Source of the DNA: Streptomyces sp. B3I8 | GTDB lineage: Bacteria; Actinomycetota; Actinomycetes; Streptomycetales; Streptomycetaceae | Direction: 5' to 3' | Assembly (NCBI RefSeq): GCF_030816915.1 | Contig: NZ_JAUSYN010000002.1 | Coordinates: 6,771,501 to 6,835,500 of the forward strand | DNA length: 64,000 bases | Program-made: the position numbers and the translations under genes | In this document: positions 1-6,706 of the stretch, piece after piece | How positions within the stretch are numbered: the first letter of the stretch is position 1 | Layout: each line of letters opens with the position of its first letter | Notes under the pieces: model-generated | The model's database searches: none | What the model was told of the DNA's origin: nothing | Seen by the model: the letters and a program-made list of their open reading frames with translations, nothing else

Positions 1-2
1 CC

Positions 3-104
3 CGGGTCTCCCGGGCGCGCGGCGCCCTGGCCGGCATGCTGGACGCCGAGTCCGGCACCCCGGCCCCGGCGCCGACCGCTCACGGGTCGCTCGCGATGAC
101 GTAG
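3..104 (+). CDS. C-terminal end of a probable sigma-70 family (ECF-like) factor, partial
   Basis: Only the last 33 codons are in the window; the frame is open from the left edge to a TAG at 102-104. The first visible residues read RVSRARGALAGMLDAE. This resembles the end of the region-4 helix-turn-helix of ECF sigma factors, where VKSRVSRARAAL-type sequences are common. It is followed by a short Pro/Ala tail. A strong hairpin lies about 55 bp downstream, which fits the end of a transcription unit. The assignment rests on one short motif and could be another helix-turn-helix protein. Confidence 0.4.
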   Translation, partial: RVSRARGALAGMLDAESGTPAPAPTAHGSLAMT

Positions 105-158
105 GTCACACCGGCCCCCGGGAACCCGGTGGCCCACCGCTCCGACTCCTGCACCGGT

Positions 159-178
159 ACGGCCCCACCCGGGGCCGT
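159..178 (+). terminator. Hairpin between the sigma-like gene end and the copper cassette
   Basis: ACGGCCCC and GGGGCCGT form a perfect 8-bp stem around the 4-nt loop ACCC. No U-tract follows, which is usual for Streptomyces terminators. It would separate the upstream partial gene from the copper genes. Confidence 0.5.
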
Positions 179-202
179 GCGAGGTGTTGGGAGTCGCGTC
201 AG

Positions 203-445
203 ATGGCACAGACCCGCCGGCCCGCCCCCGCGGCGGGTCCTTCCCTCCGCCGGGCGCTGCCCCCGCCGGCCCTGTTCGGATTCCTTCTGCTGCTGGTCGT
301 GGCGTTCGCCGCGGCCTACGCCGTCGGAACCGGCGCGGGGCCGGTCGCGCCCGGCATGCACGGCTCCCAGGTGAGCCGGGACGGCGACGGAGGAGCCGAC
401 GGCGGCACGGACATGGGGGACATGGGAGAGGGAGGCGGTCACTGA
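203..445 (+). CDS. Small single-span membrane protein with Met/His/Asp-rich tail, copper cassette
   Basis: This 80-aa protein has a basic, Pro-rich N-terminus, one hydrophobic segment (about residues 23-43) and an acidic Gly-rich tail containing GMHG, DMGDMGE and a terminal His. Clustered Met, His and Asp in the tail suggest weak metal binding outside the membrane, but no known copper-binding motif is complete. The ATG is preceded by GGGAG at a good distance. Its TGA overlaps the ATG of the copper ATPase (TGATG at 443-447), so the two are probably translationally coupled. A role as an accessory peptide to copper efflux is inferred from position and composition only; the family is not recognised. 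Confidence 0.65.
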   Translation: MAQTRRPAPAAGPSLRRALPPPALFGFLLLLVVAFAAAYAVGTGAGPVAPGMHGSQVSRDGDGGADGGTDMGDMGEGGGH

Positions 446-2772
446 TGTCCACGGGACAGGACACCGGACGGGGCGCGGCTGCGGTCACCGGACCGGCCGT
501 CGGCGAGGTCGTCACCGATCTCCTCGTCGGCGGGATGACCTGCGGGGCGTGCGTGCAGCGCGTGGAGAAGAAGCTCGGCCGGCTGGAGGGGGTCACCGCC
601 GCGGTGAACCTGGCCACCGGCCGGGCCCGGGTGCGGCATCCGTCCGGCGTCGGCCCCGAGGAACTGATCGCCACCGTCGAGCGCGCCGGGTACACGGCCG
701 CGCTCCCGGCGCCGCCCACCCCGCGGACGCGCGCGGACGGCGACAGCGAGGAGGCGCGGGCACTGCGGCGGGAGCGCGACCGGCTGGTGGTCACCGTGCT
801 GCTCGCCCTGCCGGTGCTCCTGCTGTCGATGATTCCCGCGTGGCAGTTCCGCGACTGGCAGTGGCTGTGCTTCGTCCTCGCCGCACCCGTCGTCGTCTGG
901 GGCGCCCGGCCCTTCCACGTCCGGGCGGCCCGCGGACTGCGGCACGCGGCGGCGACCATGGACACGCTCGTCTCGCTCGGCGTCCTGGCCTCCTTCGCCT
1001 GGTCCTGCTACGCCCTCTTCCTGGGCGGCGCGGGCGACCCCGGCATGCGCATGCCGTTCAGCCTCGTGCCGTCCGCGACCGACGGCTCCGCGCCGGTGTA
1101 CCTCGAAGTGGCCGTGGGCGTCCCGCTGTTCGTCCTGCTCGGCCGGTATCTGGAGGCACGGGCGCGGCGGGGGACCGGCGCCGCCCTGCGCGCGCTGGCC
1201 ACGCTCGCCGTCAAGGAGGTGTCCGTGCGCGAGGGCGGACGGGAGCGGCTGGTCCCCGTCGAGGAGTTGCGCGTCGGACAGGTTTTCGTGGTGCGGCCCG
1301 GGGAACGGCCGGCCACCGACGGCGTCGTCGTGGAAGGCAACTCCGCGCTCGACCTCTCCCTGATCACCGGGGAGAGCAAACCGGTCGAGGTCGGCCCCGA
1401 CGCCCCGGTGACCGGCGGCGCCGTGAACGTCGGCGGCCTGCTCCTCGTGCGGGCCACGGCCGTCGGCACCGACACCCGGCTCGCCCGCATCACCGCGCTG
1501 GTGACCGAGGCGCAGGCGGGCAAGGCACGGGCCCAGCGGCTCGCGGACAAGGTCGCCGGGATCTTCGTCCCGGTGGTGCTCGTGCTCGCCGTCACGGTGC
1601 TCGGGTTCTGGCTCGGCGCCGGGGCGGAGCCGCAGGCCGCGCTCACCTCGTGCGTGGCCGTGCTGGTCGTGGCGTGCCCGTGCGCGCTGGGACTCGCGAC
1701 CCCGACCGCGCTGATGGCCGCCACCGGCCGGGGCGCCCAGCTCGGCGTCCTGGTCAGCGGGCCACGGGCGCTGGAGAGCCTGCGGCACCTGGACGCCGTG
1801 GTGCTCGACAAGACCGGCACGCTCACCTCCGGGCACATGAGCGTCGCCGCGGTCACCGAGGTGCCCGGCGGGCTCGGCGAGGAGACGGTGGTGCGGCTGG
1901 CGGCGGCGGTCGAACAGGGCTCCGAGCATCCGCTGGGCCGCGCCGTGGTGGCGTACGCGCGGCGTACCGCGCCCGGACGGGAACTGCCCGCCGTGCAGGG
2001 CTTCGAGGCCCTGCCCGGGCAGGGCGTGCGCGGACGGGTGGAGGGCAGGACGGTCGAGGTCCGCTCCCCGGACGGCACCCTGCCCGACGTCCTCGCCGAG
2101 GCGCTGACCGCCGGAACGGACGGCGCCCGCACGCCGGTCGTGGTGCGCGTCGACGGCCGTGCCGAGGCACTGCTCCGGATCGGCGACGTCCTGCGGCCGG
2201 GCAGCTACCGGGCCGTGGAGCGGCTGCGGCAGCTCGGGGTGCGGCCCGTCCTCGCCACCGGGGACCGCGAGGAACCGGCCCGCGCCGTCGCCGGGGAACT
2301 CCGCGTCGAGGAGGTCCACGCCCGCTGCTCGCCCGAGGACAAGGCCGCGCTCGTACGGGAGCTGCGGGAGCGCGGCCACCGGGTCGCGGTCGTCGGCGAC
2401 GGGGTGAACGACGCGGCCGCCCTGGCCGGGGCCGACCTCGGCATCGCCATGGGCACCGGCACGGACGTGGCGATCGGGGCCGCCGACGTGACACTGGTGC
2501 GCGGTGACATCGAGGCCCTCGCGGACGCCGTACGGCTGGCCCGCGCCACGCTGGGCACCGTCCGCGCCAATCTGCTCTGGGCGTTCGGCTACAACCTGGT
2601 GACCGTGCCACCGGCCATGGTCGGCCTGCTCAACCCCATGTTCGCCGCGGCGGCGATGTCCGTCAGCTCGCTCCTCGTGGTCGGCAACAGCCTGCGCCTG
2701 CGGGCGTGGCAGCCGTCACCGGCAGGCCGCCGGCGCACGGCGCCCGCGTCCCGCACCCGGGCGGCGATGTGA
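445..2772 (+). CDS. copA: Copper-translocating P1B-type ATPase
   Basis: A 775-aa membrane pump predicted to export Cu(I) from the cytoplasm using ATP. The N-terminal heavy-metal-associated domain has the GMTCGAC motif (Cys33 and Cys36). It is followed by transmembrane pairs, the CPC ion-binding motif (411-413), the phosphorylation motif DKTGTLT (Asp455), the SEHP motif (His495) and GDGVND (from about residue 650). The last helices contain YN and MSVSS, the signature of Cu(I)-type P1B-1 pumps. Length is typical of CopA. The start is the ATG overlapping the upstream stop; the frame stays open further 5' but without a good ribosome site. The downstream PCu(A)C gene starts by GTGA overlap, so the three genes form one unit. 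Cu(I) is better supported than other metals because CPC, MSxSS and a copper-chaperone neighbour all agree. Confidence 0.95.
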   Translation: MSTGQDTGRGAAAVTGPAVGEVVTDLLVGGMTCGACVQRVEKKLGRLEGVTAAVNLATGRARVRHPSGVGPEELIATVERAGYTAALPAPPTPRTRADGDSEEARALRRERDRLVVTVLLALPVLLLSMIPAWQFRDWQWLCFVLAAPVVVWGARPFHVRAARGLRHAAATMDTLVSLGVLASFAWSCYALFLGGAGDPGMRMPFSLVPSATDGSAPVYLEVAVGVPLFVLLGRYLEARARRGTGAALRALATLAVKEVSVREGGRERLVPVEELRVGQVFVVRPGERPATDGVVVEGNSALDLSLITGESKPVEVGPDAPVTGGAVNVGGLLLVRATAVGTDTRLARITALVTEAQAGKARAQRLADKVAGIFVPVVLVLAVTVLGFWLGAGAEPQAALTSCVAVLVVACPCALGLATPTALMAATGRGAQLGVLVSGPRALESLRHLDAVVLDKTGTLTSGHMSVAAVTEVPGGLGEETVVRLAAAVEQGSEHPLGRAVVAYARRTAPGRELPAVQGFEALPGQGVRGRVEGRTVEVRSPDGTLPDVLAEALTAGTDGARTPVVVRVDGRAEALLRIGDVLRPGSYRAVERLRQLGVRPVLATGDREEPARAVAGELRVEEVHARCSPEDKAALVRELRERGHRVAVVGDGVNDAAALAGADLGIAMGTGTDVAIGAADVTLVRGDIEALADAVRLARATLGTVRANLLWAFGYNLVTVPPAMVGLLNPMFAAAAMSVSSLLVVGNSLRLRAWQPSPAGRRRTAPASRTRAAM

Positions 2773-3356
2773 CCCCCGCAGCGGCTCCAGCCGCCGCCGC
2801 ACACCCGGCTCCCGGCTCCCGTACCGAGAGAGGGGCGCCGACGGCCCCGCACCCCTGGCGGCCCACCCGACGACGTCTGAAGGACACCGTCCTGGCCGGC
2901 CTCGCCCCCGTGTGCGCCGCCGTCCTCGCCCTCGGCGGACTCGCCGCGTGGACCGCGTCGGGCAGGGCCGGCAGCCCCGCCCGGATCGCCGTCGCCGACG
3001 CCCGACTGTATCTCCCCGCCCCGGACGCCGAGGAGACCGCCGCCTTCTTCCGGATCACCAACTCGGGCGGCGCACCGGACACGTTGGTCGCGGTGACGTC
3101 GTCCACCGTCGGCCGGGGGATCACCCTGAGCCGCCACCGGATGACCGACGGGAACGCGGCCTACCGGCAGCTCGCCGGCTCCCTGCGGGTGCCCGCGGGC
3201 GGCACTGTCGACATGTCACCCCTCACCAGCGATGTCACCGTCCCCGTCACGTCCCGCTGGCGCAGCGGCGACCTCGTGCCCTTCGTGCTCCGCTTCGAGC
3301 ACAGCGATCCCGTCGAGACACTCGCCGTGGTGGTCCGCCCGGGGACGCGCGACTGA
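2769..3356 (+). CDS. PCu(A)C-family copper chaperone-like exported protein
   Basis: A 195-aa protein with an Ala/Pro-rich basic N-terminus, one transmembrane or signal-anchor segment (about residues 43-65) and a C-terminal beta-sandwich like the PCu(A)C (DUF461) periplasmic copper chaperones. Family features include AAFFRITNSGG, the LSRHRM segment and VPAGGTVDMSP, ending in a strand with FVLRFE. The usual H(M)x10Mx21HxM copper ligands are only partly kept: the HRM pair and the Met after GGTV are present. The region where HxM is expected reads TSDVTVPVT. Copper binding may therefore be altered. The GTG start overlaps the ATPase stop as GTGA, which sets the start and implies coupled translation. 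Confidence 0.8.
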   Translation: MTPAAAPAAAAHPAPGSRTERGAPTAPHPWRPTRRRLKDTVLAGLAPVCAAVLALGGLAAWTASGRAGSPARIAVADARLYLPAPDAEETAAFFRITNSGGAPDTLVAVTSSTVGRGITLSRHRMTDGNAAYRQLAGSLRVPAGGTVDMSPLTSDVTVPVTSRWRSGDLVPFVLRFEHSDPVETLAVVVRPGTRD

Positions 3357-3365
3357 CACGCCGGC

Positions 3366-3394
3366 GGGGGCCGGGTCATCTGTTTCTGGCCCCC
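3366..3394. terminator. Bidirectional hairpin between convergent genes
   Basis: GGGGGCC and GGCCCCC form a 7-bp GC stem around a 15-nt loop, located between the PCu(A)C-like gene (plus) and the SCO5389-like gene (minus). Position and symmetry suit a shared terminator. Confidence 0.5.
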
Positions 3395-3403
3395 ACCGTG
3401 CGT

Positions 3404-3679
3404 TCAGGACGCCAGGACGACGCCGAAGTGCCGCTCCAGGCACCCGCGGATCTCCTCGCGGGACAGTGCGCACCGCAACTGGCCGCGCTCCGCCTCCGTC
3501 GGCGCGGACGCGACGGCGTCGGCGAACTCGGCGGTGCCCGACCGCAGTTCGTCCGCGAGCCCGGCGACGAGCCGGTAGGCGTACGGCAGGGACGCGCGGA
3601 CGGCCGCCACGACGTCCTCGTCGCGGGCCGCCCCGCCCTCGGTGTCGGCGAGCGGGTGGGGGAGGGCGTCGAGCGACAC
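3404..3679 (-). CDS. Short SCO5389-family-like protein
   Basis: A 91-aa protein with a GTG start (VSLDALPHP). From memory it matches the N-terminal two thirds of the Streptomyces SCO5389 family of unknown function: the MSLD start, ASLPYAYRLV, EFAD, RGQLRCAL and the C-terminal IRGCLERHFGV are in the same order. Family members usually continue with a further segment of about 40 residues that is absent here, so this is a shortened paralogue. It lies downstream of the CooC-type ATPase on the same strand with a gap of about 100 bp. The ribosome site is weak. The frame is open far upstream, but that extension is an antisense-like shadow of the ATPase. Confidence 0.6.
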   Translation of the reverse strand: MSLDALPHPLADTEGGAARDEDVVAAVRASLPYAYRLVAGLADELRSGTAEFADAVASAPTEAERGQLRCALSREEIRGCLERHFGVVLAS

Positions 3680-3783
3680 GGTGAGACGTCCCGTCCGGTG
3701 TGGGGGTAGGTGTTGAGGGTGCTCGATCAGGGCGGGGGCGGTCCCGCCGCCGTGCGCGGTGAGCGGGAGCGCGCCCGGCCCGC

Positions 3784-4746
3784 TCAGCCGGAGGAGGCCC
3801 GCAGCGCGGCCGGACCGTGCCGGAAGCCGGGGTCGACCTGGGCCGCCAGGTCCGTACCGGTGGCCCGGTCGCCCCACGCGGCGGCGTTGCGCAGATGGAA
3901 CTCGACGCCCTGCCGCTGGAAGGTCTCCCAGTCCTTGGGGCGCGCGTCCACCGCGCGGCGCAGCTCGCCGAGGGCGCCCAGCAGCGCCGGCTCGGGCACG
4001 CCGTGCGCGCGGCCCTGCTCCCGGGCGCGGACGTGGGCGGACTGCGGGACGTACGCCAGCAGGTCGTCGCCGACGTGCTCCTTGAGGAACAGCAGGTCGT
4101 CCTCGCCGGTCACCTTGTTGCCGACGACCCCGATCGGGACGCCGAACTCGGCGGCGTGCTCGCGGTACTGACGGAGCACCGAGACGCTCTTGCGGGTCGG
4201 CTCGACGACCACGAACGTCAGGTCGAACCGGGTGAACAGCCCGGAGGCGAAGGCGTCGGCGCCGGCCGTCATGTCGACCACGACGTACTCGCCGGTGCCG
4301 TCCACCAGATGGTTGAGGTAGAGCTCCACCGCGCCCAGCTTGGAGTGGTAGCACGCCACCCCGAGGTCCTCCTCGCCGAAGGCGCCGGTGACCATCAGCG
4401 GCACCCCGGCCACCTCGCGGACGTGCCGCGCGTGGATCTCGTCGTCGCCCAGCAGGCGCAGCAGACGGGAGCCGCGGCCCGGGGGAGTGGTCTTCAGCAT
4501 GACCTCGGGGGAGGCGATCCGGGGGTTGCTCCCGCGCAGGAAATCCTTGATCTCACCGGTACGGGCACTGAGCGGCGGGGCGCCGAAGGACTCCTCCTCG
4601 GGCAGGCCCAGGGCGTGTGCCAGGTGCTGGTTGATGTCACCGTCGAGAGCGAGGACCGGCGCGCCGGAGCGGGCCAGGTGACCGGCGAAGAGGGCGGACA
4701 GCGTGGTCTTGCCGCTGCCGCCTTTGCCGACGAACGCGACGCGCAT
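3784..4746 (-). CDS. CooC/MinD-type nucleotide-binding ATPase
   Basis: A 320-aa cytoplasmic P-loop ATPase. It opens with MRVAFVGKGGSGKTTL, a deviant Walker A with the signature Lys of the SIMIBI/MinD class, and has the DGDIN switch region. A Walker B-like VVVDMTAG and a VGNKV nucleotide-specificity strand follow in order. It resembles CooC-type ATPases that mature metal centres (Ni in CO dehydrogenase), but no CODH or hydrogenase gene is in the window, so the client is unknown. The ATG at 4746 is preferred over the GTG one codon earlier because an AGGGGG ribosome site lies 6 nt before the ATG. A palindrome resembling a Zur box covers the predicted promoter, suggesting metal-responsive control. 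Confidence 0.8.
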   Translation of the reverse strand: MRVAFVGKGGSGKTTLSALFAGHLARSGAPVLALDGDINQHLAHALGLPEEESFGAPPLSARTGEIKDFLRGSNPRIASPEVMLKTTPPGRGSRLLRLLGDDEIHARHVREVAGVPLMVTGAFGEEDLGVACYHSKLGAVELYLNHLVDGTGEYVVVDMTAGADAFASGLFTRFDLTFVVVEPTRKSVSVLRQYREHAAEFGVPIGVVGNKVTGEDDLLFLKEHVGDDLLAYVPQSAHVRAREQGRAHGVPEPALLGALGELRRAVDARPKDWETFQRQGVEFHLRNAAAWGDRATGTDLAAQVDPGFRHGPAALRASSG

Positions 4747-4777
4747 CACGAGCCCCCTTCGCCGACGCTGTCGGGAT

Positions 4778-4792
4778 TGAAAACGGCTTTCA
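4778..4792 (-). promoter_or_regulatory. Zur-box-like palindrome at the promoter of the CooC-type ATPase gene
   Basis: TGAAAACGGCTTTCA is a 7-1-7 inverted repeat with one mismatch. It agrees at 12 of 15 positions with the Streptomyces Zur consensus as remembered (TGAAAATGATTTTCA). On the minus strand a TTGACA (-35, at 4824-4829) lies upstream with a poor -10 (GACGAT, 18-bp spacer), placing this palindrome at about the transcription start. Repressor binding here would block transcription. The regulator is not proven; a LacI- or ArsR-type protein could also use such a site. Confidence 0.45.
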
Positions 4793-4931
4793 TGAGAACA
4801 TCGTCGGGAGGCCGCTGACCGGCTGTCAAATCATGCTCCCCCGACCGGCGGACCGGGCGGACCGGCGGAGCGGACGGAGCTGGCGGACGGACCGCTGCCC
4901 ACCGGCCCGGACGGCGGGCCGCCCGCCGGAT

Positions 4932-5741
4932 TCAGCGCACACGACCCTCCGCCCGCTCACGGGCCGCGGCCACCGCGGCCTTCACACTGCCGCGGTGCGG
5001 CGGACCGTGCCCGGGCACGAGGACGTCCGCGTCGACCACCCCGCTCGTCTCTCCCGTCTCTCCCGTCTCTCCCGCTTCGAACACCGACAGCGAGTCCAGC
5101 GCGCGGGCCCGGTCGGTGTGGAACATGCCCGGCAGCAGCTGCGGCCCGCGCACCCGGGAGGTGGGGTGCGCGGTGACGAGCGCGTCCCCGCTGACGAGTA
5201 CGCCACTGCCCGGCAGCAGATAGGCGCAGTGCCCGTGGGTGTGCCCGGGGGAGTGCACCGGCACCGGGGCGCCGGGCAGGTCCAGCGGGCCGCCCACCGC
5301 GAAAGCGCGGGGACCGGAAACCGGGATGTGCGCGGTCCCTCCCACCCGCAGCGCGCGCAGGGCCCACGGCGCCACCCCGCGCCGCCAGGCCTGGCCGAGC
5401 ACCTGACCGATGGTCACCTGGTGCAGGAAGTCACGGCGCGCGTGCGGCACTTCCTCCTGGTGCATCAGCACCGGCGTGCCGTGCGTGACGGCCAGGTGCT
5501 CGGCGGAGCCGAGGTGGTCGTTGTGCGCGTGCGTGATCAGCACGGCTGCCACGGCCCCGGGCGCCACCCCGACCGCGGCCAGCGAGGCGTACAGCCGCTC
5601 GCGGTCCCCGGGATACCCGGTGTCGATCAGGACGGCGGTGTCCCCGTCCTTGACGATCACCCAGTTGGTGTCGCTGCCCGTGACCATGTGGACGTCGTCG
5701 CCGATCCGGACGATGTCCTCGTTCCGCAGGGCGGATGCCAT
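4932..5741 (-). CDS. Metallo-beta-lactamase-fold hydrolase
   Basis: A 269-aa MBL-fold protein. The metal-binding HxHxDH motif is present as HAHNDH, followed by the later ligands in SPGHTHGH, SGDAL and VPGHGPPH, in the family order. It resembles glyoxalase II/RNase Z-like stand-alone hydrolases, so a thioester or lactone substrate is possible, but the real substrate cannot be told. The ATG at 5741 has a GAGGAG site. Near the C-terminus, three exact 9-bp repeats encode Gly-Glu-Thr three times in a loop before VVDADVLVPGHG. The gene lies upstream of the CooC-type ATPase on the same strand, but the intervening 185 bp contain that gene's own promoter. Confidence 0.85.
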   Translation of the reverse strand: MASALRNEDIVRIGDDVHMVTGSDTNWVIVKDGDTAVLIDTGYPGDRERLYASLAAVGVAPGAVAAVLITHAHNDHLGSAEHLAVTHGTPVLMHQEEVPHARRDFLHQVTIGQVLGQAWRRGVAPWALRALRVGGTAHIPVSGPRAFAVGGPLDLPGAPVPVHSPGHTHGHCAYLLPGSGVLVSGDALVTAHPTSRVRGPQLLPGMFHTDRARALDSLSVFEAGETGETGETSGVVDADVLVPGHGPPHRGSVKAAVAAARERAEGRVR

Positions 5742-5936
5742 GCCTGCTCCTCTCGCCGCCGTGAAGCCGGGCGCGCCGACACATTCGGCCGTACCGCCCG
5801 GAGGACCGTACTACCGGCGGGCCGCACGGACCCGGCCGCGGGGCGGCCGACCGGCGCGTATGACACGGTGGGGACCGGCTATGTCCAACCCGTGACAACA
5901 CCCGCGGCGCACCACTGCGGGAACAGGAGGCACCCC

Positions 5937-6359
5937 ATGTCGAAGCCGCCGCTTCCGGACGCCGCCGTGGCCATGCTGCGCAAGGCGAACCCGGCCGTCG
6001 TCACCACCCTGCGCGCCGACGGCCAGCCCGTGTCCACCGCGACCTGGTACCTGTGGGACGAGGGCCGGGTACTGGTCAACATGGACGAGAGCCGCAAGCG
6101 CCTCGCCCACCTGCGCAACGACCCCCGGGTCACCCTCACGGTGCTCGACGAGTCCGACTGGTACAGCCACGTCACCCTGATCGGGCGGGTGGCGGAACTG
6201 TGCGACGACGAGGACCTGACCGACATCGACCGGCTCTCCCAGCACTACCTGGGCCGGCCCTACGCCGACCGCGAGCACCCCCGCGTCAGCGCGTACATCG
6301 AGATCGACCGCTGGCACGGCTGGGGCGGCTACCGCGACAACACCGGGCCGGCAACCTGA
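5937..6359 (+). CDS. PPOX-class F420-dependent oxidoreductase
   Basis: A 140-aa split beta-barrel flavin/deazaflavin protein of the pyridoxamine-phosphate-oxidase-like group common in actinomycetes (Rv1155-type). It shows the N-terminal LRKANPAVVTTLRADGQPVSTATWY strand pattern, a SRKRLAHLRNDPRV segment and a HVTLIGRV strand, matching the family layout and length. Members usually bind coenzyme F420 and reduce small substrates; the substrate here is unknown. The ATG at 5937 has an AGGAGG site 5-6 nt upstream. The gene is divergent from the MBL hydrolase and followed by a hairpin, so it is probably monocistronic. Confidence 0.85.
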   Translation: MSKPPLPDAAVAMLRKANPAVVTTLRADGQPVSTATWYLWDEGRVLVNMDESRKRLAHLRNDPRVTLTVLDESDWYSHVTLIGRVAELCDDEDLTDIDRLSQHYLGRPYADREHPRVSAYIEIDRWHGWGGYRDNTGPAT

Positions 6360-6413
6360 GCCCCTCCCGCTCCTGGGCCCCTCACCACCCCTGAGCCCCT
6401 GCCGACCCCGACA

Positions 6414-6440
6414 CCCTGGCGCCCTGACGGGGCGCCGGGG
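6414..6440 (+). terminator. Hairpin after the F420 oxidoreductase gene
   Basis: An 11-bp stem (CCCTGGCGCCC with GGGCGCCGGGG, one mismatch) with a 5-nt loop. It separates the oxidoreductase from the RiPP locus starting at 6526. Confidence 0.55.
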
Positions 6441-6525
6441 TTGGCCGGGGAGTGCCTTGCCGGGCTGAGGGCGGAACGCCACGATGGCGGGTGCCACCCG
6501 GTGCCCTATGCCCGAGGAGACGCCT

Positions 6526-6699
6526 GTGGACAGCCCTGTGAACAGCTACGAACGGCAGCCCGCGGCCACGAGCATGGTCGAGGACTTCCAGGACACCCCG
6601 TTGGACGAGGTGCCGGAGGCCGCCATCAGGGCGGCACTGGCCAGGACGCTCCCCGGCGAGGAGGAGCCCGTGGCCGCGTTCCAGTCCTCGCTGCTCTGA
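6526..6699 (+). CDS. fxsA: FxSxx-type RiPP precursor peptide
   Basis: A 57-aa ribosomal precursor for a radical-SAM-modified peptide. The leader carries DTPLDEVPEAAIRAAL, the PL-rich helical segment typical of FxSxx-COOH proteins, and the peptide ends AAFQSSLL. The Phe-x-Ser core is the expected site of a ring-to-backbone carbon cyclophane bond made by the adjacent maturase. In the named family the protein ends exactly two residues after Ser; here there are three (S-L-L), one more than the canonical pattern. The GTG at 6526 is chosen because GAGGAG lies 6 nt before it; an ATG at 6508 and another at 6484 are also in frame but poorly supported. The maturase starts 7 nt downstream. Confidence 0.85.
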   Translation: MDSPVNSYERQPAATSMVEDFQDTPLDEVPEAAIRAALARTLPGEEEPVAAFQSSLL

Positions 6700-6706
6700 C
6701 CGGACC

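Noticed and set aside
439..2379. Long minus-strand open frame (646 codons) antisense to the copper ATPase
   Set aside because: It follows the third-position GC bias of copA; the translation is low-complexity Gly/Ala/Arg/His/Gln with no domain.
3680..4354. Upstream extension of the SCO5389-like frame
   Set aside because: It is an Arg/Gly-rich translation of the ATPase gene in another frame; family similarity starts exactly at the GTG at 3679.
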